In this document: piece after piece, positions 13,974-25,800 of the stretch
How the letters are laid out: the number at the start of each line of letters is the position of its first letter
Numbering within the stretch: position 1 is the first letter of the stretch
Source of the DNA: Auxenochlorella pyrenoidosa
Taxonomy: Eukaryota > Chlorophyta > Trebouxiophyceae > Chlorellales > Chlorellaceae
Assembly (NCBI GenBank): GCA_001430745.1
Contig: KQ482063.1
Span: forward strand, 1,892,319 to 1,939,140
Length of the DNA: 46,822 bases
Direction: 5' to 3'
The notes under the pieces: generated by a model
What the model saw: the letters and a program-made list of their open reading frames with translations, nothing else
Told to the model about the DNA's origin: nothing
Databases searched by the model: none
Program-made: the position numbers and the translations under genes

Positions 13974-16900
13974 TCAACGCTCCGCTGTCGCAGCTGCTGC
14001 TGGCGCAGCTGCGCTGCCTGCCTGCTGTTCCGCATGCAGCAGATCCCTGCAGGTTTGGGCGCAGCAACGGAGAAGATGACTTGAGGAGTGGTGCAGCAGC
14101 ACACATGCTTCCTGAGGTTGGCACCAGGCACCGTGAACGGCAGAGCGCCGTCGCGCGCATGGCCCCACTTTCCAGCGCCTGGACGCTGCTTGCCTCAGGC
14201 TGGTGGCGATGTCTGCAAAGCATGGGCGGCTCTCAGGTTCATCAGCCCAGCAGTGCCTGCGTGGACAAGGCTTTGCGGCACCAGAGGCGTATCATTTGGC
14301 ATTTCGCACCCACCGCTGCACAGGATTTCAGCCCTGCGCAGCATGCACCAGAGCAAAGTGCAGGGCTACGCCAACACGGAACAAGACTGGGCGTTGCGTC
14401 CGGTCTGCCGCAAGCCGACGGCCTGCGCCACTATAGCCAATGTGCTGGCCCTGCAATCACCTCATGAGCTCCTGGAAAGCATCCAGCCGCCCACTTGCAG
14501 CAAACCGCGGCGTGTCGCTGCCCGGCAGCGCTTCGCGCGCGGGCACTGCCGGCCTCTCCCCTGCCTGCAGCCGGTGCGCCACCTGCAGGGGCGCAGGCAA
14601 GCAGAACTGCCTCCAGCCAACACAGACAGCGCAATTGAACCAGGCTGCCCACACGTTTCCACCAGCCAATCCCGCCGAGACGGTCAGGAAGCAATCAGGG
14701 AGGACACCAGCTGGCAACAGCTATCTCAAGGCAACAACAGCTATCCCATGGCAAGCCACCAGCGGCGCGCCCACCAGGAACTCATTTACGCCCCCGAAGG
14801 GGTGACGCCAGGTCAGGCACTCGTACATGACGCAGCCAAAGCTGTACACGTCTGCGGTGGGAGCGTGGCGTCCCCCAGGTGGGCAAGAGTGCAGGGCGAG
14901 GCGCGGGCTGATGCAGCAGGCACCTCGGGCAATCGGTGCAGCAGCCGCAATGTGCCGCCCCACCAGGCGCCCACCGGAGGCTTTGCTGGCGGGGTGCATG
15001 TCTGAGTGCATGATTGAATGCAGCACCTCCGGGGCCTGCAGCGGGGGGGGGGGAGGGGGGCGGGCCTGGAGAGGCTGGGGCGCATCAAAGCGCTGCTAGA
15101 CCCGGGCCGCCTGCCTGCGCCGCGTATCGCAGATCCTTTCTTGTGCCTGTAACGGAGCATCTCTGGGCCAAACTTGCGGGGCCGCCATCTCAGGGGCCGC
15201 CATCTCAGGGGCCGCCAGGCCCTGCACAGGCGATCCCAGTGGCGGGTGCTTGAGGAGCAGCACCCACCAGCCACCGCGGGTTGCGGAAGTCTGCCAGCGA
15301 GGGCTTGGAGCGCGCCCCCGCAGAGTCGTCCGCGAAGCGGGACAGCCCAAAGTCGGCGACCTGGCGGGCGGGCGGGTGGGAGCCGCATGCTGTGGCCATC
15401 CACAGCCGCGCTGCCTTCTCTATTGGAGCACTACGTCTGGGCGGCGAAGCGCAATCCCCTGAGCAGCTTGACAGCCATCAATGAGCAATGCCCAGTCAAC
15501 ACCCCTGCCCGGCGCCGTGCGGGTCACCTTGGCAACCCCGCCGCGGTCAACGAGGACATTGGGGGAGCGCAGGTCACGGTGGATGATTGGGGGTTCGTGG
15601 CTGTGGAGTGCGTGCATCCCCTTGGCCACGCCCCACAGCTGCAGGGCGGGCGGGCGGGCAGCGGGGGGGCTGGTCGGTGCAAGCGTAGGCAGGCAGGGGC
15701 AACAGGCATCCCAGCAGGCAACTCGCGGTGGCGCCAGCCAGCCTGCTGGCGAGCCTTTGCCAGAGGATGGGCTGCATGGGCACAGATGGCTGGGTGGCTG
15801 AGCCAGCGGCCACAGGGCCTGCAGCTCACCAGCGCGAGGCGCCGCACCCAGGTCAGCTGGCGCTGCGCCTCAGCCTTCCCTCCTGCCGCGGCCCGCAGCA
15901 GGTCGCAGAGCGAGCCCTGCGTGCACAGCTCTGGGGCGTGGGGTGCAAGGAGCCAGCATGGGGGGTCCCTGCAAAGCCGGTGGTTCCTGCAGGGCGGCAT
16001 GTCGGGCAGGCAAAGAGCACGCACCCCCCCGCCAGCGCACCCTGGGTGGAGTGCTCCACGGTTGGCTCCCCATTAGCACTGCGCTCCCCCTACGCCTTGC
16101 AATCCCCAACCCTCCCTCCCACCGCATGGCCCTCCAGCCGTCCTCACCCGTGACAATGCAGGGAGGGGAGACCACGATGCCCATGAACGCAAGCACGTGG
16201 GGGTGCCTCAGCCCCGCCAGCAGCTCCGCCTCCTTGCGCCACGCGTGCAGCTCCGGCGCCGTCAGCGCGGGGCCGCCCTGCCCGTCCTCCGCCTGCCTCG
16301 CGCCCAGCAGCTCCTTCAGCGCAAAGGTGGTGCCGTGGTGGGACACCATCCACACCTGCGGAGCAGATCACATCGGGCAGCACCGGGCGCGGGGGTGGCG
16401 GGGTGGCGCTCTGCGTTCCGCCGCTGCGCGGGGTATCAGTTTGGAGATTGCACGCGCCTGGGAAGGCTAACCGCCCACTTGCACGCTGGCTGCGCTCCAC
16501 TAGCTTGCGCACTCACAGCGCCAAAGGAGCCAGCCCCCAGCCGCTTCAGCTTCTTCAGGTCGCTGTAGTTGAAGGTCCAGCGCCCCACATCCACGCTGTG
16601 GCTCCTCCCACCCAGCTCTACTCTCGCTGGCTGCTGCTGCGGCGGCGCTGATGGCGGCTGGTCGGCTGCTGCACTGAGCCCAGCGAGCCCGGGCTGCTGC
16701 TGCGTCGGCGTGCCTATTCCCAGGCTGCTGCTGGCGCCGCGGTCGCGCGGGGATGAGCTGGTGGGGGATGGCTCGCCCTCCTCCTCAGCATCTGCATCTG
16801 CATCCCCCTCGCTGCCCGGCTGCTGCTGGCTGCCGGCGGGCGCCAGACGCCCGCCACCCCCCGGCTGCAGCGACCATGCTTGCAGCAGGTCCAGCACTGC

Positions 16901-18548
16901 TTGGCGGCGGCCCTGCTGCGCTGCCCGCATCAGCTCGTCCAGGGCAGCAGGCTGCATGCGGCGGGGGGGCCACTGGAATGCACGAGCATTTGGCGGCCGA
17001 TGACGCGCAGGTGCAGAACATGGATCACTGCTCGACAGTGCTCCGCACCGGGATTGAGCACAGCACATGCGGCAGCGGCACAGGGCCGGACGTGCGCACA
17101 AGGGGGGAGCCCGGGCGCCGCCCACCTGCACCGCCGGGGGCGGCAGCTCCTGGAAGGAGGCCCTCGCCTGCGCCACCCAGGACACCAGCTCCTTGCGGCC
17201 CCACAGAAAGAAGTGCACCTCCTCCAGACCGCCCGCGCACTCGGCGCACACACGCAGCGCGATCTGCAGCAGGCGCGGCAACGCCGGGCAGGGATCAGTG
17301 CGAGGCCTGGCCCAAGCCAAGAGGCAGTGACAGATACGGGCAGGCCATAAAAGCCAGCCGCTAAAAGGCAGTGGCCGCTGCGACCCTGCAGGCTGCATTC
17401 GCAGTACGCAGCGATTGCAGGCAGGAAGCTGGAGGGGCTGAGCCAAGCTGCCACGCGCCTGGGGTCCATTCAACAGAGCACTGTGCTGAAGCACCGGCTC
17501 CTCCTGCCCTCCCGCCCTGCAAGCCTGAGCAAGCCTGACGCTGAGAAGAAGAAATCCAGCACCAAAGCCTCCCTCTGTTGCACTACCTCACCTCTGCAGC
17601 CTCGCCCGTGGGAAAGTCAGAGCCGCCGCAGCTGATGGCTGGGAATGCAATTGACTTGAGCTTGTGCTCGTTGGCCAGCATGAGGCAGGAGCGGTAGGCG
17701 CTCTCCAGCAGCGGCGCCGACTCGGCAGGAAACGTATAGACTGCGCGAACGGGGGGCCGCGCCTTTGCCTGGCATCGGTTGTGTTGTGACAGGTGCCACG
17801 ACGGCTGTGACTCTTTTTTTGGCCTGCTTGCCCCGTGTGCCAGCCGGTTCCGAGTCACGGCAGGCAGCACGCGAGTCGGCGCGCGGCGCGTGACATGCGC
17901 ACCGACATGCATGCACCTGGCCGCCGCCCAGCGCAGTTCTGCCCCCACGGCGCCGCTCACCTGGGCCCACAGTGTGGATCACGTGTCTCGCAGCCAGCTT
18001 GCCAGCATGGGTGAGGCGTGCCTCCCCTGTGGGGCAGCGCACCCCAGGCTCCACCTCCGGCACCTGCTGGGAGGGTGGGGTGGGGGTGGGGGGGGGCTCG
18101 GGCGGCACACAGGAAAGCTGCACGCATGGCAACCCAGGGGCATGAGGGCTTGGATGTTGGAGGGAGCCGCTTTGAGGAGTGCTGTGCGTCTAGAGGCGGC
18201 ACTGGCCCCAACGCGGCGGGGCATCCGGAGCCAGCAGCAGCGCGGGCGGCATGCTGCCCGCACCTGAAGGCAGGCCGCGGACAGGGAAGGGCCGGCTGCC
18301 TCAAATATGGAGCCGCTTCCGCTGCCAAAGGGGAACCAGGCTGCCTGTGCCATGTTCCGCTGCACTAGCTGGAACACATGCGACGGCGGGCCTTCCATGC
18401 GCTTGTTGCCCGCACAGATTACGGCATCGCCTGTAAAGGTGGTGATGCTGCCCCATTGGATGAGAAGCGTGGTGCTATCTGTGAGGTGGTATCGGAGCAA
18501 CTGCGGTTGCTCGTTGAGCATGTTCCCTATCGATGCTTGTGCCTGCAT
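13974..18548 (-). CDS. Macro domain-TKL protein kinase fusion
   Basis: Exons (minus): 18548-18264, 18063-17961, 17740-17592, 17263-17126, 16951-16517, 16355-16148, 15930-15830, 15638-15528, 15360-15268, 15035-14975, 14851-14775, 14582-14461, 14256-13974; 721 residues, all phases consistent. Residues ~25-225 form a plant-type macro domain with CPTGEARLT, HVIHTVGP and IAFPAISCGGSDFP. Its first phosphate-binding loop after N48 is enlarged by ~20 residues. A linker with one ankyrin-like helix pair (LDELMRAAQQGRR) and an acidic, Gln-rich stretch follows. The kinase domain has a G-loop GAGSFGAV (364-371), K384, HRDLRSPN (D495), DFG (D513), APE (542-544) and CWADEPESRP. HRDLRS and the overall pattern fit TKL (Raf/MLK-like) Ser/Thr kinases. 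All catalytic residues are present. The start is the first in-frame ATG; the last exon's C-terminal tail and the exact start of exon 5 are less certain. Confidence 0.88.
15178..15217. repeat. 15-base tandem repeat, about 2.7 copies
   Basis: GGGGCCGCCATCTCA repeats at 15178 and 15193, with a partial third copy at 15208. It lies in the kinase gene intron between the exons carrying the DFG and APE motifs. Confidence 0.9.
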
Positions 18549-20154
18549 GGTGGCGGACTGGGCTCGTCTGCGGCGGAGGCAGGGTTCGGGCTCTCTGCCC
18601 AAGTTGGGCGGCAGCAGTCCACGCCGCGTGTTTTGGCGCGGCTAAAGGATTTTGTGCTTTCAAGCAGTGGGCGAGGAAACTCCGAACGAGGGGGCAGCCA
18701 AGACCCAAGTTTTTCTGCTGAACGCGCGCAACTACCCAGGTTATCTATCGGTGATCATAGATACCGATGTTCGATACACACCGGGACAGAGATCGCAAAC
18801 ACAGACACCCGGGGAGTGGCCCCCTTTTTGGGCCCCCGCCACGGCGACCGCAGCCGCTGTGGTGGCCGCGCCAGTGTCATATCTGATCCAACACCTGACC
18901 AGCGCGCTCTTCTTGCTGTAACTCCAAGGCGATGAATGACTCACTGGCAGCTAATGATTCACCAGACACGCTGGCATCTGGCAAGATTTTCTGCGAGGTT
19001 GGGCCTCACGGTTCTCACTCATTCAGTAGTGCCCACTGAGGCAGAGACCAACAAAGCTGCCATTCGTTGAGTGATGCTCAAAGTTGTTTGAGGCACCCAA
19101 AATTTTGACGCTCATTCCCTGCTGCTATTGGCCGTTGGTAGGCGGGGCGGTGTGGTCGGATCACAGGCCACCCACCAGTGTTGGACAAGTGGGTGGCAGA
19201 GCATGGAGAGGGGGCATGCAAGCACGAGGAAAGGGCATACAAGAGAGGGATTGAATGTGCTGCAATGCACAGCGGGTTGCGCGACATGTCGCGCCCTGCT
19301 GTGTGCAGGTGCATGCCGCGCAGCCGCCTAAGCCGCCAGCGTGCCGCGCTGCAGGGTGGGCGGGTGGGAAAGCAAAGGCAGGGGGCCAAGACGATCTGGA
19401 AACAGCACAGAGTGCGGGCTCCGGCCCGTGGCGGCAGCAAGTGCCGCCGCCCTAGCAGCTGTACGCCGGTACAGCCAGGTGGCGCCTGCCGCCTGCCTCC
19501 TGCCGCAGCGCAGAGAACAGCAGTTACGGCAGGCTGTAACAGGCTTATAGCTGTTAAAATTCAGTGCTGCTGTCCAGTAGCACGTGCTGAAGGCTTCCTG
19601 TCATGATGTTTTGCCTACAAAAGTTTGCCTCCTCTTCTGACAGAAGTGGCAAAACAACCCCCCTTCCCCCCGATAGCACAAGGTATCAACTAACTGGTCC
19701 TGTCGTGATTGCACCCCGATGTGCCACAGCTGGCGTGTTGCAATGCGTGCTCCGCAGCGAGCTGCTCAGCCCTGTTGCATTCCCTGCTCTGTTGTCAGCA
19801 GGACAGCTTCGATTGCCACCAACATTTGGAGCCTCTGGCACGAATGTTCGGATGCGCCAATTCGCATACCAATGCAGCACCTGCCGCACCTGACGAGGTG
19901 CAGCGGGCAGCGTGTCTCAGGAAGTGGCGGCGGCGGCATGCCTTGTCAGAAGGGACGCCACGGGTCCTTCCACAGACTAACTTTCAATAATTGAGTTGGC
20001 ATTGCGCTCCCGATCGCGACAGAGCCGGCCCTTGCTGTGTTCAACTGGAGCGCACAACCTCGCCGCCTCGATCCGCGGTGCCCTTTGCTTCCCGAAGCCG
20101 CAGCACTTGGGCGGCTGCAGATTACGGTAGAAGAGGCGCCCGGCCGAAGCTGGC
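18549..20154. other. Divergent intergenic region, macro-kinase / RRM gene
   Basis: About 1.6 kb separates two genes that point away from each other. Open frames here are short, with no GC3 bias and no recognisable domain. No tRNA-like fold was recognised. It should contain both promoters; none could be pinpointed. Confidence 0.45.
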
Positions 20155-22570
20155 ATGCAGGCCACCGCCGCCACAGCTGCCGCTCACGTCTCACTCTTAG
20201 GTCCAGCACTTGCAGTCGCGGGCCTGCCCGCCGGCACCAGCCATGCTGAGCTGCACGACCTGGTTGCCCAGTTCTGCAATGTCGATCGGGTGGTAGCTGT
20301 CAGCGCTGGTGGCGCGGCTGTATCGCCTGTAGCGGCATTGGTGCTGCTGCAGCCACCTCGTCCGGAGGACGGCGGCGACGCTGACGTGGTGGCAGCCACT
20401 GCAGCCGGGCTGCTGGATTGCTACCCTCTGGGCGGCGGGCTGCTGGATGTGCAAGTGTGCGACAGCCCCCGCGAGTGGCTGCTGCAGCGGCTGGGCCTGC
20501 AGGTGGGGGCCGCTGCGGCGTTGCATTTGCCGGATGGAGGCAGCCTGGCCTGCAACATGTGCGCCCTCTCCCTCCCACAATGAGCAGCCTCGCATAAAGC
20601 TGGCTATATGAGCCCCTTACCGCCTAATATTCCTAATTCCCTACAGTTGCAGCCGCCTGGAAGCAGCAGCGGCAACGATGTGCTGCCCGAGCAGCAGGAG
20701 CTGCTGCAGCAGCATGGCGGCGGCCCAGCATCACCCGACCTCCAGGGCGCAACGATTTTGGCCGCAGCAGAAGGGGCGGCGGCAGCAGCAGCAGCATATG
20801 GAGATCAGGAAGAGGGGTTCAAGTTCCCGGCCCCCAATGAGGAGGAGGAGGCCGACTCAGACGCCTGGCACCACGTCGCGCGCAGTGGGCGGAGCAGCGC
20901 TGCCAGCAGCGACCACGGCAGCCATGGCATGAGCAGCCCAGACACCAGCGGCGCGTCGCCAGGGCAGCGGCCAGGCGCGGGCCTTGTGATACGCAACGTA
21001 CCGCCGGGCCTGCCGGCGCAGAGCATCGGCGACTTCTTCTGCAAGTGAGTGCAGCGCACAGCGACTCCCATCCCCGAGTCCAACTGCCTGGGGTTTGCGG
21101 CAGGGCTGGTGTCCATGCGCCTCTTTCTCTCCAGCATTGCAGCTGCGCTGTTGTGCCATGCAGCACAGGCTGCCCCTCAGCGTACTCCTATGCCCCCCCC
21201 CTCACAACACCCGCAGGTTTGGCCCGTTGGAGGAGTGCCTGCGACCCGTGGACGCCTGGTAGGCCCCTGTTCCACTGTTTGGCACTGGCACGCATGTCCT
21301 GTCCTCTGCAGCAAGCGGGAGGCGCCCTGCAGGGGCGCAGCCGTGGGCATTGACCCACTCCCCGCCGCACTTGTGCCGACCCGCCCCCCAGGTTTGTGCT
21401 GCTGCACTACAGCACTGTCGAGGCGGCCGAGGCAGCCATGGCGGCGGTGCACGGCAGGACTGTGAGGCGGGGGGAAGGCGGGGTGGGGGTGGGTGGGGGT
21501 GGGGGGTTTCTGCGCTGCTGGGCCGGGGGGCAGGCAGGACATCTGGGTCTGCAACAAGCAGGGGTCCTCTCGGTGGTTGGATGTCTTATCACCCGCCCTG
21601 AGCTGCCTGGAGACTGACACCCGCCCCGACTGACACCCGCCTGGAGACTGACACCCGCCCCCTGCCCTGCCGCATCCCCACAGGTGCCGGAGCTCAACCC
21701 AGAGGCGCCCGTCATGGCAGAGCCACGCACCGGCAGCTGCCGCCGGCGGGCCCGCCCGCTGCAGGAGCTGCGGCGGAGCGGGGAGTGGCTGATGGGCCCG
21801 GGCAGCGCGCCGCCGCCGCCGCAGGTGCGGCGGGGCGGGGCGGGCCGAGAGCCACGCTCATCGCACATGTTGTTACGCTAGGTGCCCCGGCTGCGGCAAA
21901 GCGGGCACTCACGTTGTGTGGTTGCAGCACGTCCTGGGTCTCGGGCGTGACACGGAGTGCCAGGCGGCGCCGCATCGCCCCTGGGCGCACCCTGCCTCCT
22001 TCCTTCCTGCACTGGCCTGCAACCTGCCTGCTGCCTCCCGCCAGGAACCAAGAGTGCTTGGCACGTCTGAGCCCTGCCAGGTGTGCACGCGCGCCTCATG
22101 GCTGCCCTGCCCACCCTCTGGTCGTGCCGCCGCAGGTTTGGCGCCCTGCGGGAGTGCACCAAGCGGCCAGAGGCCCGCTTCGCGTTTGTGAAGTTCTACA
22201 CACCAGGTGCGAGCGCAGCGGCTGAGCAGGGCCATTTCCGCAGCTGCAAGCATGTCATGGGGCCGGCAAGTGCGCAGTCACATGCATGCTTGTGCGGCGG
22301 TGTGTCCGCCCCCCCGTTCTCGGCACGCTTTCCCGCGTGTTCTCTTCTGGAAATGCCTGCACGTGCATGTGCAGCTCGTGTTGGTGGATGCTTGATCTTT
22401 TTGAGCAGAGCGGAAAGCAAGGCATAGCATGTTCACTCCATGCTTTCCTTGCTGCAGACGCGGCAGCAGCAGCCATCAAAGCCCTGCACGGCAAGCCGCA
22501 CCCTCAGCTCAACCCGGGCGGCCCGCTGTTGTTTGAGTTCCGCCAGGGAGCCGGGGCGGGGCGGCGATAG
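20155..22570 (+). CDS. Multi-RRM RNA-binding protein
   Basis: Traced exons: 20155-20502, 20647-21044, 21217-21258, 21392-21461, 21684-21824, 22045-22080, 22136-22206, 22458-22570. One or more exons between 21825 and 22044 are unresolved; a beta-1-like TSWVSGV is visible near 21935. Three RRM-like units are present. A divergent N-terminal one starts LAVAGLPAGTSHAELHDL. A central one has GLVIRNVPPGLPAQSIGDFF, then FGPLEECLRP and FVLLHYSTVEAAEAAM. A C-terminal one has FGALRECTKRPEARFAFVKF, then AAAAAIKALHGK. The linker between the first two is acidic and Ser/Gly-rich. It probably binds single-stranded RNA, with a post-transcriptional role inferred. The overall plan is reminiscent of Mei2-like proteins, but the diagnostic C-terminal RRM is not clear, so no symbol is given. 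Confidence 0.8.
21481..21506 (+). repeat. G-run tract in intron, possible G-quadruplex
   Basis: GGGTGGGGGTGGGTGGGGGTGGGGGG has more than four runs of at least three G. It sits close after the donor of the RRM-gene intron that begins at 21462. A quadruplex in the pre-mRNA is possible but not shown. Confidence 0.6.
21612..21659. repeat. Short interspersed direct repeat, three copies
   Basis: GACTGACACCCGCC occurs at 21612, 21628 and 21646. The outer copies extend to a 21-base repeat (21605-21625 and 21639-21659). It lies in an RRM-gene intron. Confidence 0.85.
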
Positions 22571-22899
22571 CGGTGGTTGAACCCTAGCCGATTTTTCGTC
22601 CATTTTAGGGCTGGAGTATGCATCCTGATGCCGTGTGCTGGCCCTTCAGGCACCATGTGCCAATGAGAGTCTTGCAATCATGCAATGAAACCAATGCTCA
22701 AACACTGAAGCGTGCTGGGGCCACACGGCAAGTACACACCGAGCACCAGGCTGTCTCTACACTGGGTGCCTGAGAACACTCGCTGCCTGCCTACTGCTGC
22801 TGCTCTAACTGCTGCTGCTGCGGTCCTGCCTGCGGCGGAGTCAACCGGCAGGGCCTCCTTCTGCTGCCGCTGCAAGCTGGCATCTATGCTGAAGGCTCC
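22571..22899. other. Convergent 3' region of RRM gene and helicase
   Basis: Noncoding sequence between two convergent stops. No TGTAA is present on either strand. A CTGCTGC-rich stretch lies at 22790-22870. Confidence 0.45.
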
Positions 22900-25800
22900 C
22901 TAGCCGCCGCCTCGTCGCCCGCCGCCGCCGGCCGCCGCTGCATGGCTGCGCTTGGCCGCTGCCGACAGTTCCTGCCTGAAGGGCGGCACGCCCTCGTCGT
23001 CGCTGAAGTCGTAGGCATCGTGCGCATGCGCCTCCGCCTGGGGGAGGGGTGGCCAGGCACCAGGGCTGGAGTGAAAAAGCAGCCCTGCCCTCTCGCCCTG
23101 GCTGTCCACTGCAACACGCAGCAAGACCACCCCGCCCCTCTGCGCACTGCTGCCCCTCGCCGAGCGCGCTGTGTCCCCACCTGCGGCGCCCACTCAGCCG
23201 TGTCCTCTGCTGTGGGCGGCACCGGCTGCACCTGCCCCTCTGCCAGCTGCGTCACCCAGTCGGCAAACGGCTTGGCTGCAGCACGCGGGAGAGCAAGCAG
23301 GCGTGAGCATTGTGGTGCACAGCGCTCAGCATGTGCCAACAAGGCAATGCAGCAAGGGGCACTGCATTGAGCAGCGCACTTCCCAACCGCACCCCGGAGC
23401 CCCAGCGCATCCTGCCTGGAGGCAGGCCCGCACCCGCTTTGTACATGCAGCCGCCCTTGCGGGCATGGGACACCAGGGCCGACCAGCGGGGGTTGGTCTG
23501 CAGCGACTCCACATGGCCCACCACTATCAACGTGGCCCTGAGGCCGCCAGGCGGGGGATGGCAAAGCAAGGAGTGGAGGTCGGAGCAGGGCCGTCCCAGC
23601 TGCACGGTGGACCCACCACACACCCACCACCTGCATGCCGCTACACCATGCCACTGCTCTCCTAAGCAGCGAGCAGGCCGGAGCCTGACCCTGCATGGAG
23701 GGCGGCACAACGCCAGGGGGCGGGCGGGGCGGGGCGGCGGCGCACCTGGCGCGTGTCAGGCCCACGTTGATGCGCCGCTCGTCGGCCACAAAGCCGATGC
23801 CGCGGCTGCCGCGCTGCGAGCGCACGGTGGAGAAGAAGGCGATGTCCTTCTCGCGGCCCTGCGGCGTGCCAGAGGGACGGGGGAGGGGAGGCGCGGTGGA
23901 TCTGAGCCCTTGTGGTGTGCACTGCTGTGTGTTCTGGCAGAGCACGGCTGCGGCCCGTGTCTTGGATGGCCTGCGGGCTCGGTGCTTCACGCGCAAGCAG
24001 CCTGCGGCCGCGCAATTAGCACGGGCGCCCAAAGCTGTGCCCATGCCCTGCTGCCTCTGTGTGGCCGGCCATCAGTTTCTCGCACCCCAGGCTCCCGCCC
24101 CGCTCCTAGGACCCCCCCACACACACACACACACCTGGAAGCCGTCGATGGTGTTAATGTCCACCAGCTTGGCCGCCTCCTCCCCCAGGGCAGCCTTGAA
24201 CAGGCGGCGCAGCAGGCTGACCTGCGGGCCGGCAGGGGTGGGCAGGGCGGCAGGGTGGCATGCGGTGAGGCGCGTGGTGGCCGGCCGGCCCAAAGCGGCA
24301 GAGACCAGGGCCGACCAGCTGGCACATGTCGCGCGGCCCCGCACCCACAGTACACAGCCACAAGGGCAAGGATCTGGCGCAGGCAGGCAGGCGGGGCGGG
24401 GCCTGGGGGGAAGGGCAGAACCGCCCACCTGTGCCTTGTAGGGCGAGATGACGGCCACCGAGGGCTTGGCCCCCACCAGCGAGGAGTGGCGGTGCCGCAG
24501 CTCGCGGTACATCTGGCNNNNNNNNNNNNNNNNNNNNNNNNNNNNNNNNNNNNNNNNNNNNNNNNNNNNNNNNNNNNNNNNNNNNNNNNNNNNNNNNNNN
24601 NNNNNNNNNNNNNNNNNNNNNNNNNNNNNNNNNNNNNNNNNNNNNNNNNNNNNNNNNNNNNNNNNNNNNNNNNNNNNNNNNNNNNNNNNNNNNNNNNNNN
24701 NNNNNNNNNNNNNNNNNNNNNNNNNNNNNNNNNNNNNNNNNNNNNNNNNNNNNNNNNNNNNNNNNNNNNNNNNNNNNNNNNNNNNNNNNNNNNNNNNNNN
24801 NNNNNNNNNNNNNNNNNNNNNNNNNNNNNNNNNNNNNNNNNNNNNNNNNNNNNNNNNNNNNNNNNNNNNNNNNNNNNNNNNNNNNNNNNNNNNNNNNNNN
24901 NNNNNNNNNNNNNNNNNNNNNNNNNNNNNNNNNNNNNNNNNNNNNNNNNNNNNNNNNNNNNNNNNNNNNNNNNNNNNNNNNNNNNNNNNNNNNNNNNNNN
25001 NNNNNNNNNNNNNNNNNNNNNNNNNNNNNNNNNNNNNNNNNNNNNNNNNNNNNNNNNNNNNNNNNNNNNNNNNNNNNNNNNNNNNNNNNNNNNNNNNNNN
25101 NNNNNNNNNNNNNNNNNNNNNNNNNNNNNNNNNNNNNNNNNNNNNNNNNNNNNNNNNNNNNNNNNNNNNNNNNNNNNNNNNNNNNNNNNNNNNNNNNNNN
25201 NNNNNNNNNNNNNNNNNNNNNNNNNNNNNNNNNNNNNNNNNNNNNNNNNNNNNNNNNNNNNNNNNNNNNNNNNNNNNNNNNNNNNNNNNNNNNNNNNNNN
25301 NNNNNNNNNNNNNNNNNNNNNNNNNNNNNNNNNNNNNNNNNNNNNNNNNNNNNNNNNNNNNNNNNNNNNNNNNNNNNNNNNNNNNNNNNNNNNNNNNNNN
25401 NNNNNNNNNNNNNNNNNNNNNNNNNNNNNNNNNNNNNNNNNNCGTGTTGGACGCGACATTGCAGCGGGCCAGCAGCGGGTGAGACCAGGAGCCCCGAATC
25501 GGCAGCGTGCCACCGCTGTTGGCAGAGGGCCGCCAAAGCCGCATGCAGCACCGCTCTGTTCCCTCCGGCATGCTGCGCCTGGGAGTGGCAGCCGCGCGTC
25601 GTGGGAGCAGCCCTCAGCATGCCCCCCCACCCCCCCCAACCCCTCGGGTTTTTGCCTGGCTCATCACGGTGGCGGGCAGCTGCACGGGGTCCCCGACAAG
25701 GTACACTTGCTTGGCGCCGCCGTGGGCCAGCGGCACCAGCGTGGACGGCTCCACGGCCTGTGGGGCAAGATAAGGCGCAGCGGGGCAGGGCGTGATCCGT

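Noticed and set aside
13979..14600. Separate plus-strand gene opposite the kinase 3' end
   Set aside because: The plus-strand frames are antisense to kinase exons carrying CWADEPESRP and lack any recognisable domain.
16880..16960. Ankyrin-repeat domain between macro and kinase domains
   Set aside because: Only one helix-pair-like stretch (LDELMRAAQQGRR) is visible; a single unit does not make an ankyrin domain.
18549..18602. Macro-kinase start at 18602
   Set aside because: The codon is TTG. The first ATG in frame is 18548.
18700..20000. tRNA gene in the divergent intergenic region
   Set aside because: Some TTCGA-like words occur, but no cloverleaf could be built around them.
21684..22570. 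PAM2 motifs in the RRM protein (PELNPEAPV, PQLNPGGPL)
   Set aside because: They have the LNP start but lack the required A-x-x-F-x-P core.
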